A model generated the notes under the pieces. It saw only the letters and a list, made by a program, of their open reading frames with translations. It had not been told where the DNA came from and made no database searches. The position numbers and the translations under genes were made by a program. DNA of 64,000 nucleotides, from contig JAHHGU010000001.1 in the NCBI GenBank assembly GCA_019359765.1, forward strand, positions 124,001-188,000, read 5' to 3'. Source of the DNA: Aphanothece sp. CMT-3BRIN-NPC111. GTDB taxonomy: Bacteria > Cyanobacteriota > Cyanobacteriia > Cyanobacteriales > JAHHGU01. Positions 26,372-34,416 of the stretch are shown here, piece by piece (position 1 is the first letter of the stretch; each line of letters opens with the position of its first letter).

Positions 26372-26986
26372 TTAACCACTGACCACTGACCGCTGAGAAC
26401 TGACCATTTCCAGGAAGTTTCGCAACATCTGTTTCCCTGAAGAAGTCAGAATACTCTCTGGGTGGAATTGGACGCCCTCAATGTGCGGATAGTTCCGGTG
26501 TCGGACGCCCATTATAGTTCCATCGTCAACCCAAGCGGTAATTTCTAGAACCTCTGGACAAGTCTCCCGGTCAATTACCAGACTATGATAGCGGGTGGCG
26601 GTAAAGGGATTTTCCAAGTTACGAAAGACGCCGACGCCAGTGTGATGCACCTCAGAGGTCTTGCCATGCATCAAAGTTGGTGCAGAGACAATCTGACCGC
26701 CGAACACCTGACCAATACCTTGATGCCCGAGGCAGACGCCCAGAATCGGCAACGCTGGTCCCAGCTCTTGAATTAACTCTTGGGAAACACCCGCAGCTTC
26801 GGGACGCCCTGGTCCAGGAGAAATCACTATTCCAGCAGGTTGGAGCTTACGGATTTGCTCGCATGAGATTTGGTCATTGCGGTAAACCTGAATATCAGCT
26901 GCCACCGACCACTCGGTGCCTAGTTCTCCCAAATACTGCACCAGGTTGTAAGTAAAACTGTCGTAGTTATCGATAACAATAATCAA
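26372..26986 (-). CDS. trpG: Anthranilate/aminodeoxychorismate synthase glutaminase subunit
   Basis: A class I glutamine amidotransferase of about 204 residues. It has 'IIVIDNYDSFTYNLVQYLGELG', the oxyanion segment 'ISPGPGRPEAAG', the nucleophile Cys in 'ILGVCLGHQ', and the His-Glu pair in 'GVQFHPESILT'. It supplies ammonia for anthranilate (TrpE) or aminodeoxychorismate (PabB). I place the start at TTG 26986 (MIIVIDNYDSF). The longer frame overlaps dgkA and adds an Ala-rich stretch that is simply dgkA sequence in another frame. It starts 11 nt after the dgkA stop, so translation is coupled. Confidence 0.9.
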   Translation of the reverse strand: MIIVIDNYDSFTYNLVQYLGELGTEWSVAADIQVYRNDQISCEQIRKLQPAGIVISPGPGRPEAAGVSQELIQELGPALPILGVCLGHQGIGQVFGGQIVSAPTLMHGKTSEVHHTGVGVFRNLENPFTATRYHSLVIDRETCPEVLEITAWVDDGTIMGVRHRNYPHIEGVQFHPESILTSSGKQMLRNFLEMVSSQRSVVSG

Positions 26987-26997
26987 TGATTTTAACC

Positions 26998-27510
26998 CTA
27001 AACTAGAGCCGATTGGATCAGAATTAGCAGCGGCGGCAGCAGAAGCCAACCAGCTACAAAAACGGCTGCTAAAGCTGAAATTAAAACAGCACCAGCTGCA
27101 CAGTCTTTAGCAATTTTTGCCAGTTCATGGTAAGACTGCTTAACCGTTAAGTCAACAACCGACTCAATCGCTGTATTTAATAATTCCATTGCCAGCACTA
27201 GTCCGCTCATTATCCCGATCGCGGCCATTTCTATCGGTTTGAGATGCAAAAAGATGCCCAAGCCAATAGCCATAAATCCGAGCGCAGTGTGGATGCGAAA
27301 GTTGCGTTGAGTGACAAAGGCATAGCAAAGCCCAGCCCAGGCATATTTGAAACTAAGGAGTAAGTTGGTGGCAGTCTTCCATGCTAACTCCCGGTGGGAC
27401 TGAACCGCTGGCTCTGATAGCTCCAATGTCAACATTGAGAGATCTTGAGATATGTCAAGGGTTTTTTCAGGAATGATGGAAATTGAGGATGCATCCAGCT
27501 TCATAACCAT
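26998..27510 (-). CDS. dgkA: Diacylglycerol/undecaprenol kinase family membrane protein
   Basis: A 170-residue DgkA-family protein. A ~40-residue soluble N-terminal extension precedes the core 'SFKYAWAGLCYAFVTQRNFRIHTALG' and the signature 'AMELLNTAIESVVDLTV...HELAKIAKDCAAGAVLISA', with three membrane helices. The family phosphorylates undecaprenol or diacylglycerol in the plasma membrane. GGAGG lies 9 nt upstream of the ATG. It is in a tight minus-strand row: prfB, DUF3285 gene, ybeY, dgkA, trpG. This order is common in cyanobacteria. Confidence 0.92.
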   Translation of the reverse strand: MVMKLDASSISIIPEKTLDISQDLSMLTLELSEPAVQSHRELAWKTATNLLLSFKYAWAGLCYAFVTQRNFRIHTALGFMAIGLGIFLHLKPIEMAAIGIMSGLVLAMELLNTAIESVVDLTVKQSYHELAKIAKDCAAGAVLISALAAVFVAGWLLLPPLLILIQSALV

Positions 27511-27589
27511 AAAAGGAAACCTCCAATCCGGGAGACGAGCATTTAAATGAACTTAATAGTACAACCTACCGCTGAAACTTCTATGCTGG

Positions 27590-28111
27590 TTAGATATTAA
27601 GACCAAACATCATCAGCAAAGTTTCCTGCTGATTTAGCATTTGTGTCAAGCTGGCTTCATCAGGATGATCCCAGCCGAGAAGATGTAGCAAACCGTGGGC
27701 AGCTAACCAGGCTAGTTCTGTTTGTAATGAATGCCCTTGTTGTTGTGCCTGTCGGTAGGCGGTATCGACGGAAATTACAATGTCGCCTAAGTACAGAGGC
27801 AAGGATGCCAGAAATTCTATCGGCGGTTGAGGACAGTCTACTTCCAGAGCAGCAAAAGCTAAAACATCTGTAGGCTGATTTTGGTGACGATACTGGGCGT
27901 TGAGGGCTTGAATTTCAGCATCGTTGGTGAGGCGGAGGCTGAGTTCATAGGCGTCAGCTGGTGGGAGATCTGGAGACAGGGTTTCTAGCCACTGTTCAAA
28001 CCAGATCTCCCAAGTTTCAGCCGGAATTAGACCGTTTAATTCTTCAGCATCTGCCGTTGCTGACTGAAAGGCGGTGTAGAAACAATCCTGCACGCTAACT
28101 TCGACTTGCAC
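27590..28111 (-). CDS. ybeY: rRNA maturation endoribonuclease YbeY
   Basis: A 173-residue UPF0054 protein with the zinc-binding H3 motif in '[17 protein letters not shown]'. It also has '[18 protein letters not shown]' and '[17 protein letters not shown]'. YbeY processes the 16S rRNA 3' end and takes part in ribosome quality control. The length is normal. It lies between the DUF3285 gene and dgkA on the same strand with short spacers. Confidence 0.95.
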   Translation of the reverse strand: MQVEVSVQDCFYTAFQSATADAEELNGLIPAETWEIWFEQWLETLSPDLPPADAYELSLRLTNDAEIQALNAQYRHQNQPTDVLAFAALEVDCPQPPIEFLASLPLYLGDIVISVDTAYRQAQQQGHSLQTELAWLAAHGLLHLLGWDHPDEASLTQMLNQQETLLMMFGLNI

Positions 28112-28145
28112 GCTCTGTCGTCTCCCTGGTGGTGTGGCTGTGCGG

Positions 28146-28361
28146 TTAACGAGTTAGATACGAAAGACCGATGAGGACTGACAAAAGACCGATGGTAGTG
28201 AGCGCAAAGTGCTTTAGGGAAGTCCCCCGCTTACGCACCATGTTCCGCATTGCCAATTTGACGTAAGTCGGTTGTGGCTCGTTTAATGCCGAGGCTGGTG
28301 GCGTCATGGTTTCAGAAGATGTAGGCTCTGACGCTTGCGGCGGTGAAGATGGATTGCTCAT
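28146..28361 (-). CDS. DUF3285 family small membrane protein
   Basis: A 71-residue protein. The first 30 residues are Pro/Ser-rich and probably disordered. The conserved core is '[41 protein letters not shown]', with a single C-terminal membrane helix. This matches the cyanobacterial DUF3285 family, usually found beside ybeY. The function is unknown. Confidence 0.85.
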   Translation of the reverse strand: MSNPSSPPQASEPTSSETMTPPASALNEPQPTYVKLAMRNMVRKRGTSLKHFALTTIGLLSVLIGLSYLTR

Positions 28362-28551
28362 AAGGATAAATGGCTAGGAGCCATAGTTATAAAAAACTAT
28401 TTATCCAATGTAACAGTTTGTATCAGGATTAAACCCCCAAAATGGCACTAAGTCAGGTAAGCGTATCGCTTATATCCCTTCTGGGTGCTTTCTGATTGTT
28501 TCGACCGCAGGGTATGTAGATAGGGGTTGGGTTGCCAAAAAGCAACCCTTC

Positions 28552-28582
28552 AGTAGAGACGCCCTGGCAGGGCGTCTCTACT
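28552..28582. repeat. Perfect 31-bp palindrome, GTAGAGACG type
   Basis: AGTAGAGACGCCCTG and its exact reverse complement flank a single central G. It lies between prfB and the DUF3285 gene and is the best-preserved copy of the family seen at 734 and 32193. A partial copy of the longer dispersed repeat (copy 5 of 7, GTGCATGGGGGCTCGTGTC...) follows directly at 28586-28634. Confidence 0.85.
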
Positions 28583-28686
28583 ATCCGTGCATGGGGGCTC
28601 GTGTCTATTGTCACTCTTCCATTATGGTCACTGCTTTAAATGCGCGATCGCAACTTAAACACAAATCCGTCTATATAGCCCAAAAA

Positions 28687-28719
28687 ATGTAGGGACGCTA
28701 TTGCCTTGCGCCCCTACAT
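28687..28719. repeat. TAGGG-type palindrome
   Basis: ATGTAGGGACGC and GCGCCCCTACAT pair around a 9-nt loop, just downstream of prfB. Related palindromes occur at 29950-29976 and 38202-38227. It could double as the prfB transcript end. Confidence 0.6.
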
Positions 28720-28760
28720 GAACTCACTTAACTAAGAAAAGATATCAGGCCTCCAGGGTT

Positions 28761-29871
28761 TCACCCCAGCTGATTTTCCTGGCGTAGGTAGGCTTCAATG
28801 AAGTGGTCGAGTTCGCCGTTCATGACGTCTGTAACAGCTGTAGTTTCTACGCCAGTACGTAAGTCTTTCACCATCTGATACGGATGGAAGACGTAGTTGC
28901 GGATTTGGTTGCCCCAAGCTGCTTCTACCATGTCGCCTCGGATTTCGGCAATTTCTTGGGCACGTTGCTCTTGGGCGACGATGAGAAGCTTAGCTTTAAG
29001 GATGACTAGGGCTTTTTCTTTGTTTTGCAGCTGACTTCGCTCAGCCGTACAGCGCACGGCTATGCCAGTAGGAATGTGAACAATCCTCACTGCGGTTTCC
29101 ACTTTGTTGACGTTCTGCCCGCCCTTACCGCCAGCACGGGATGTGGTGATTTCTAAATCTTTATCTGGAATGTCAAGGTGCACAGAGTTATCTATCATTG
29201 GCATAACTTCCACGCCAGCAAAGCTAGTTTGCCGCTTGCCGTTGGCATTGAAGGGGGAAATTCGCACTAGCCGGTGCGTTCCTTTCTCGGCTTTAAGGTA
29301 TCCGTAGGCATAACGCCCATCAACTTCTAAGGTGACAGACTTAATCCCAGCTTCGTCCCCTTCGGAAAGTTCGGCAATTTGTACCTTGTATCCTTGCTTT
29401 TCTCCCCAACGGGTGTACATCCGTAGCAACATCTCTGTCCAGTCTTGGGCATCGGTGCCACCAGCACCAGCATTAATTGTCAGTACCGCGCCTTTGGCGT
29501 CATAGGGACCGGACAACAGTTGTTGCAATTCCCAGCGGTCGAGTTCTTGATTTAACTGGGTAAGGTTAGTTTCGGCTTCAGAGAGCAGCGCCTCATCTGC
29601 CTCTAATTCCAGCAGTTCCAGAACGGCTTTGGCGTCTTCAAGGCTGTTTTTCCACTGCTGATACTGCTGGAGGTGGGATTTAAGGTCGTTAAGCTCTTGA
29701 AGCGTCTGTTGGGCAGATGTTTGGTTGTCCCAAAATTCCGGTTGAGCCGCCAGCTGCTCTAAGTCTTGAATTTTAGCCGTCAGAGCGGGAACGTCAAAGG
29801 TAGTCCTGGGTTTTACCCAGGCGATCGCACAACGTTTCGACTTCGCGTTTAATGTCTAGTAGTTCTATCAT
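28761..29871 (-). CDS. prfB: Peptide chain release factor 2, expressed by programmed +1 frameshift
   Basis: The gene is in two frames. Codons 1-25 run from ATG at 29871 to an in-frame UGA at 29796-29794. The remaining 344 residues are in the +1 frame from 29795. The site is CTT TGA C, the classic RF2 autoregulatory frameshift, with CAGGA a few bases upstream as a possible stimulating SD-like element. The total of ~369 residues is normal. RF2 motifs are present: '[18 protein letters not shown]' (SPF anticodon tripeptide) and '[19 protein letters not shown]' (GGQ). It terminates translation at UGA/UAA. Low RF2 lets the ribosome pause at UGA and shift, restoring RF2. Confidence 0.95.
29793..29804 (-). 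promoter_or_regulatory. prfB programmed +1 frameshift site
   Basis: Minus-strand reading: GGACTACCTTTGAC. The CUU codon (29799-29797) slips forward one base at UGA (29796-29794), and decoding resumes at GAC (29795-29793). This is the standard RF2 recoding signal. Confidence 0.93.
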
Positions 29872-29949
29872 TTGCAGCCGCTCTTGAATTTATTTATGGG
29901 CAGGGTTGCATTGTCGATTTTAACGATAGTTGGTCACCCCCGATATAAA

Positions 29950-29976
29950 TAGGGGCACAGCAGTGCCGCGCCCCTA
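29950..29976. repeat. TAGGGGC-type palindrome
   Basis: TAGGGGCACAGCAGTGCCGCGCCCCTA sits just after the stop of the BI-1 gene. It matches the palindrome at 38202-38227 in sequence and may serve as a transcript end. Confidence 0.6.
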
Positions 29977-29981
29977 CTTGT

Positions 29982-30710
29982 TTAGTCGCGGCTATTAAGG
30001 GCAAGCAGCAACCGCAGAATGAAGATAAACAGGTTGATATACGTCAGGTACATCGACAAGGCGGCAGGCAGGTACTGATCGTTGCGGTAGGTGCGTGGCA
30101 GGATGTAGAAATCTACCACAGCGGCAGCGGCAAATAGAAACACTCCTAGACCTGAGATGGCAATTTCTAGCCAGGTGGGGGTGTAGATGCCAAATACGGA
30201 ACAGAGCAGTTGACCAACTAAAACGACGATCAAGGCAATCACGCCTAACGATACCGTTTTAGTTAAGGCCATGCCGTCTTGCTCCGAAAGATTGGAGCCA
30301 ATCTGCCGCGCGCCAATGAAGGTAATGCCACAGCCCAAGGCGGCGAACGCAATTCCTTGAAAGCCAACGCCCTCTGTTCCTAGAGCGACGTACACCAACC
30401 CGCTGAGGGTATAGCCGGACAGGAGGCTGTAAGTAGCTAGGAGGGGCAGGGCAACGCTGTTGTTTCCTTTCTCGGCGACGCCACGGGCGACGAAGAAAAG
30501 AGCAAACTCTGCAATCAGGGCAACCCAGAAGGTGGGCATGAATATTTCTGGACGGGCACCGATAACCCCAAGCCCCCCATAGGTACCCAGTGCCGTTAAT
30601 ACAAGACCGCCACCTACATAGGGTAGAGCATTAGCTATGACGTTAGGGCCAATTAGCGCGTGGCTTTTCGCCTCACGCATCGCTTCACGGAAGTTGCTGG
30701 TGTTGCTCAT
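29982..30710 (-). CDS. Bax inhibitor-1 (BI-1/YccA-like) family membrane protein
   Basis: A 242-residue protein with seven predicted membrane helices, including 'PTFWVALIAEFALFFVARGVAEKG', 'LLATYSLLSGYTLSGLVYVAL' and the C-terminal 'LYLTYINLFIFILRLLLAL'-type segment. This fits the BI-1/TMBIM fold, pH-sensitive calcium-leak channels in characterised bacteria. The cyanobacterial role is unknown. GC-rich helices and the 'FREAMREAKS' N-terminus match cyanobacterial members. Confidence 0.88.
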   Translation of the reverse strand: MSNTSNFREAMREAKSHALIGPNVIANALPYVGGGLVLTALGTYGGLGVIGARPEIFMPTFWVALIAEFALFFVARGVAEKGNNSVALPLLATYSLLSGYTLSGLVYVALGTEGVGFQGIAFAALGCGITFIGARQIGSNLSEQDGMALTKTVSLGVIALIVVLVGQLLCSVFGIYTPTWLEIAISGLGVFLFAAAAVVDFYILPRTYRNDQYLPAALSMYLTYINLFIFILRLLLALNSRD

Positions 30711-31167
30711 TTGACTTGCTTTGAAGTATTAAAGGAAGTTTACAAAAAAACTTGCTTAGAACTTAGGCTGCGGTAGAAATACTTCCCATGTCTCCATAGG
30801 GGTTAAGAGGTTTGGGTAATAGGTAGTTCTTCCTTACCTGTACCCTCTCTCCCAAGCCTTGTCTACTGTGCAAATCCCTAAGTCCTGTTGCTAATTATTT
30901 CTATTGTGACTGAGACTTTGAGCAATCCGCCATAGGCAAGACTGGCCAACTCTCTAAGTTTCTCTAAGCCAAGCCTGGGGATAAAAAGGGGAATTTGCGT
31001 GTTTATGCGTAGATTGAAAGCTTTGACCAATGGTTAATTCAGTGAAACGACGATGGTGCATTTCTCTAGGAATAAAGACAATAAATTTAGGCTTAAAGAA
31101 AAGAAAAACGATTTAGCTTTTCCCAATTTCTTAAACGGAATCAGTTTAGACCCGCAGAGGCAGTTTG
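30711..31167. other. Intergenic region upstream of sigF
   Basis: About 450 bp with no gene I can support. It must hold the divergent promoters of the BI-1 and sigF genes. A frame starting at 31053 overlaps the sigF start, has no ribosome-binding site, and is rejected. Confidence 0.5.
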
Positions 31168-31956
31168 ATGATGGCGACTCAATCCCCTTGCCGCTCCCAC
31201 TCAATGGAACTTTTGATTGCTTACTACCAAAATCCTTCAGTTCAACTTCGCAATCAACTGGTATTGTTAAATGCTGGGTTGGTTCGCCAGATTGCTCATC
31301 GAGTTAGCTATCAGTGTGCGGAACCCTACGAAGATTTGGAACAAATCGGCTATTTTGGTCTAATTCGGGCGATTGAACGGTTTAACCCCCAGCAAGGCTG
31401 TGCCTTTAGTTCTTTTGCTGTCCCTTATATTCGCGGTGAGATACTTCATTTTTTGCGCGATAAGGGCAGTACAGTGAAGATCCCCCGCCGATGGCAAGAA
31501 CTGCAAAAGGAAGGGCAAAAAGTTGGTGAGGAACTCACCGCTACCTTGGGAAGAGCGCCCAAAGATGCGGAAATGGCCCAAGCGCTGCGAGTATCTGTTC
31601 AAGAGTGGCGCGAAAGCAAGGCTGCGGCTCAGAATCGTCTGCCCTTGAGCTTGGATGCTACGGTTGGTCAGATGGTTGATTACCCAATTACTTTGGGGGA
31701 TACACTGCCCGATCCTCACTATCAAGGTTTGCAGCATTTGGAAGAAGAGCGGCAAGATTTGGAAGAAGCTTTGAGCCAGCTTGAAGAGAAGACGCAGGCA
31801 GCGATTGAGTTGGTGTTTATCAACGAGTTACCCCGCAAGGAAGTTGCTAAACGGATTGGCATGAGTCCGATGACAGTAACGCGACGTCTTCAAAGGGGAG
31901 TTGACCAGCTGGTGTCGTTGTTGCAGCCTCAGGGGACAGAGCGTCTGGCTAGCTGA
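31168..31956 (+). CDS. sigF: Group 3 RNA polymerase sigma factor, SigF type
   Basis: A 262-residue sigma factor of the SigB/F/G class. Region 2 is visible in 'NAGLVRQIAHRVSYQCAEPYEDLEQIGYFGLIRAIERFNPQQGCAFSSFAVPYIRGEILHFLRD'. Region 3 follows in 'VKIPRRWQELQKEGQKVGEEL'. Region 4 HTH is 'FINELPRKEVAKRIGMSPMTVTRRLQRGVDQL'. Start is ATG 31168, with AGAGG 7 nt upstream. A second ATG follows directly. In cyanobacteria SigF directs pilin/motility and envelope genes. No anti-sigma partner is adjacent. Confidence 0.9.
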   Translation: MMATQSPCRSHSMELLIAYYQNPSVQLRNQLVLLNAGLVRQIAHRVSYQCAEPYEDLEQIGYFGLIRAIERFNPQQGCAFSSFAVPYIRGEILHFLRDKGSTVKIPRRWQELQKEGQKVGEELTATLGRAPKDAEMAQALRVSVQEWRESKAAAQNRLPLSLDATVGQMVDYPITLGDTLPDPHYQGLQHLEEERQDLEEALSQLEEKTQAAIELVFINELPRKEVAKRIGMSPMTVTRRLQRGVDQLVSLLQPQGTERLAS

Positions 31957-31984
31957 AGTTAAGATAGGGGCTTCGTGATCGCAC

Positions 31985-32400
31985 TCTTTGACACCCCCCG
32001 CTCTCGCATAGGCGGGGATTGTTAGTTCATCCAGTCAACTTGCCCTCTGATGTCACCACCGCCGAGTATAGTTTGGTCTATTCCCAAGCTTTTATAAGGT
32101 GCATACCTGAAAACCCCTTAAGATCGTCCCCCGCTGCCTTTGCAAGAGGAATTTTACGTTAGTTGTTATTTCCTACAAACTACTGTATACAGTTCCGCCG
32201 GGACGTCTCTACTAACGGTCATCTCCCGTCTAATAGTTTCTTCTTCTAGTTGGCGAAACTCGTAATCAGTTAGCCTAATATCTAATTTTATAGTTTTCAA
32301 TACTCTGTGCGGGCAGGCGTCTGTATATTGAAGATAATACAGACATATAACAGCCTGAAGTCGGGATCTAAAACGCATCCACACTTACAATTAAGCCTCA
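31985..32400 (-). mobile_element. Relic IS200/IS605-type element: terminal hairpins and a small broken ORF, no tnpB
   Basis: The plus-strand stretch TTTGACACCCCCCGCTCTCGC...GGCGGGG (31988-32019) is a clear relative of the intact tnpB element's end (TTTGACACTCCCCGGCG...CGGGG at 10831). The other end has TTACAATTAAGCC (32387-32399), compared with TTACAATTAAAGCC (12124-12137). Between them is a 72-codon minus frame (32166-32384) with a possible ribbon-helix-helix-like start ('TIKLDIRLTDYEFRQLEEE'). Its C-terminus is overwritten by part of the GTAGAGACG palindrome. The scaffold-like 3' region may still encode an omega-type RNA. Confidence 0.6.
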
Positions 32401-32428
32401 TTTTATCTAGAAAAATGCGTAAGTCCTG

Positions 32429-33220
32429 ATGTTTTTATTTCTCTCGAAGCTACTACCGCTATTTCTCTACCCATTGGGGCTGGCTTGCCTGCTAATGATT
32501 GTGGCTTTGGTGTTGATGTGGAGACGCCCTCGCTGGGCACCCCTGCCGGTAGCTTTGGCACTAATAGCTTTGCTGCTGGGAAGTAATGGCTGGGTGAGTC
32601 AAGATCTGGTGCGATCGCTAGAATGGCAAAATATCCCGCCAGCAGAATTGCCCCTATCGGATGCGATTGTAGTTTTGGGAGGTGCCACAAAATCTGCTTT
32701 CCCGCCGCGACCTGGGGTTGATTTGAGCGAAGAGGGCGATCGCGTCCTTTATGGTGCCCAATTATATCGCCAGGGCAAGGCTCCTTGGGTAATTGCCAGC
32801 GGTGGTCGCATTAACTGGCGCGGCAGTGGACCACCAGAGTCCCAAGATATGGCTGGGATTCTGGAAACAATGGGGGTTCCTAAATCCGCTATCCTCCAAG
32901 ATCCCAGCTCCTTCAATACCTACGAAAACGCTATTAATGTCCGGGAAATCCTCAAGGCTAATAACCTGCGCCAAGTGTTATTGGTAACATCTGCTATGCA
33001 TATGCCGCGATCGCTCCGAATTTTCCGGCGTCAGGGAATTAATGCGATCGCCGCACCTACAGACTTTTTAGTTACACAACAGGACCTTCAGGAACTCAAC
33101 AGCAGCACCCAAGCCATCTTGCTAAATCTTATGCCCGACACCGCTCGGTTGGACAAAACGACGCGAGCCTTAAAAGAATACATTGGAACAGTAATCTATC
33201 GCCTCCGGGGTTGGCTATAA
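32429..33220 (+). CDS. YdcF family (DUF218) envelope protein
   Basis: A 263-residue protein with two N-terminal membrane helices (residues 5-30 and 40-58). The DUF218 domain has 'DAIVVLGGATKSAFPPRP', 'RVLYGAQLYRQGKAPWVIASGG', 'ESQDMAGILETMGVPKSAILQDPSSFNTYENA' and 'VLLVTSAMHMPRSLRIF'. This is the ElyC/SanA/YdcF family linked to envelope carbon-lipid and peptidoglycan homeostasis. The start ATG (32429) follows the relic element closely. Confidence 0.9.
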   Translation: MFLFLSKLLPLFLYPLGLACLLMIVALVLMWRRPRWAPLPVALALIALLLGSNGWVSQDLVRSLEWQNIPPAELPLSDAIVVLGGATKSAFPPRPGVDLSEEGDRVLYGAQLYRQGKAPWVIASGGRINWRGSGPPESQDMAGILETMGVPKSAILQDPSSFNTYENAINVREILKANNLRQVLLVTSAMHMPRSLRIFRRQGINAIAAPTDFLVTQQDLQELNSSTQAILLNLMPDTARLDKTTRALKEYIGTVIYRLRGWL

Positions 33221-33417
33221 GCACAACGGAATAAAGATATGGCGTATCTCCTAGCTATCGTAGTCTTATAGCTTCCCATCAAAACTTATGACAAAAAACA
33301 AAAAGGGTCTCGCCCCCCCTATTTTTAGTTGGGGAAGAGAAAACAATTAACTCAGTATTGCCATCCCCCGACTTTGGTGTCGTGGGTACAAACAAAAATC
33401 ATCTCATCCAAAATCGA

Positions 33418-33645
33418 ATGACACCCAACGAATTCCAACAAATTATCCCAGCCCCTCCACCGGCTGCTGAAATATTTGCCACGCATCAGCTAGCCTACGA
33501 ATTTCGCCGGGAAGCAGAGCACCGACAAGAGTTGAAAAGTTACTGCGAGTGGTATCGAACCACAGCTGAGTTACACCGGCAAGAGTTGCAGAAAATGCAG
33601 GGTGACATCAACATATTCGGTTGGTTCAATCGCGCCAGACGATGA
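33418..33645 (+). CDS. Hypothetical protein, 75 aa
   Basis: From ATG at 33418 (MTPNEFQQIIPAPPPAAEIF) the product is a short, charged helical protein ('HQLAYEFRREAEHRQELKSYCEWYRTTAELHRQELQKMQGD') ending in 'FGWFNRARR'. I do not recognise the family, but the amphipathic helix pattern and normal codon use support a real gene. An upstream in-frame ATG at 33358 would add low-complexity leader sequence and is less likely. Confidence 0.6.
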   Translation: MTPNEFQQIIPAPPPAAEIFATHQLAYEFRREAEHRQELKSYCEWYRTTAELHRQELQKMQGDINIFGWFNRARR

Positions 33646-33653
33646 CCAAATAA

Positions 33654-33730
33654 TTAGTAGTTAGTAGTTAGTAGTTAGTAGTTAGTAGGAAATAACAAAT
33701 AACAACTAACAACTATCAACTATCAACACT
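33654..33730. repeat. Heptamer tandem repeat with inverted half
   Basis: A TTAGTAG array (33654-33689) is followed by AACAACTAACAACTATCAACTATCAAC. The halves are partly complementary. Same type as 7921-8001. It separates the convergent 75-aa gene and ftrV. Confidence 0.7.
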
Positions 33731-33795
33731 ATTTCAATCTCAAGGATTTATCTATGGGGTTTATTCAAAACTTTTGAGTTTTGAATAATTAGTAA

Positions 33796-34032
33796 TTATT
33801 TGGTTAACTCCTGCACGACTTCTACCTCTTCCGCACTCAGATGGGCACGAAATTTTTTATCAAATTTAACTTGAAGCGGCAGGTTGGCGCTCACAGGTCT
33901 GCCGTGCCATTCGGTAACTATTGCAACCACTTCTCCTTCCTGATTCTGGATATCAAAGGGCTGACCACGGTGTTCAGGATGGTGGTAAACAATCACAGAT
34001 TTTTTAATGCGGACGCGATCGCCAACTTTCAT
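33796..34032 (-). CDS. ftrV: Ferredoxin-thioredoxin reductase variable chain
   Basis: A 78-residue SH3-like beta-barrel protein matching the family along its length: 'MKVGDRVRIKKSVIVYHHPEHRGQPFDIQNQEGEV', 'TEWHGRPVSANLPLQVKFDKKFRAHL'. It forms a heterodimer with the catalytic FtrC chain to pass electrons from ferredoxin to thioredoxin. ftrC is not in the window. The 5' flank directly abuts a relic IS605-type end, so its promoter region may have been rearranged. Confidence 0.92.
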   Translation of the reverse strand: MKVGDRVRIKKSVIVYHHPEHRGQPFDIQNQEGEVVAIVTEWHGRPVSANLPLQVKFDKKFRAHLSAEEVEVVQELTK

Positions 34033-34040
34033 AAAATATT

Positions 34041-34340
34041 CCCGCCGAGAAACCCCACCCGCTTGTCAGTGGGGAGGAAGGCGGGGCAGGGTATAACGCC
34101 TTCCAGTGGTACAATTGAAATTAATAGCGAAATGTTCCAACGCAGTGCGATGGGTTGTTGCACAAGGCTTCTCGGACAGTAGCTATCAACCCCTTGGGGA
34201 TGTCCGTAACGCATCCTGAAATCTCGATAATCAAGCATGGGTAACTGTGTTTGTGCATTAGGGATAAAGCCACATCCGCTTGTCGGTGTGGAAGTTTACA
34301 GCCCTTTTCTTTCCTCTCCAACACCATTCACCACTGGCGG
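34041..34340 (-). mobile_element. Relic IS200/IS605-type right end / omega-RNA-like segment upstream of ftrV
   Basis: CCCCACCCGCTTGTCAGTGGGG (34046-34067) forms a terminal hairpin like those of cyanobacterial tnpB elements. The ~270 bp beyond it, GC-balanced with no gene, resembles the structured region between a tnpB tail and its right end. No tnpB remains. Short frames on the minus strand here (34029-34327) have no ribosome-binding site. The call is based on resemblance, not alignment. Confidence 0.4.
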
Positions 34341-34416
34341 TGACAAGCTTAACGCTTGCTAAAACAACCTTACTATTCTTGCACAGGAGTGTTCCTTGCT
34401 AGTGAGTGTCTTCTGT

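Noticed and set aside
26987..27049. Ala-rich N-terminal extension of TrpG
   Set aside because: It is the 3' end of dgkA read in another frame; homologues begin at MIIVIDNYDSF.
31053..31307. 84-codon frame overlapping the sigF start
   Set aside because: No ribosome-binding site, and it overlaps the well-supported sigma factor frame.
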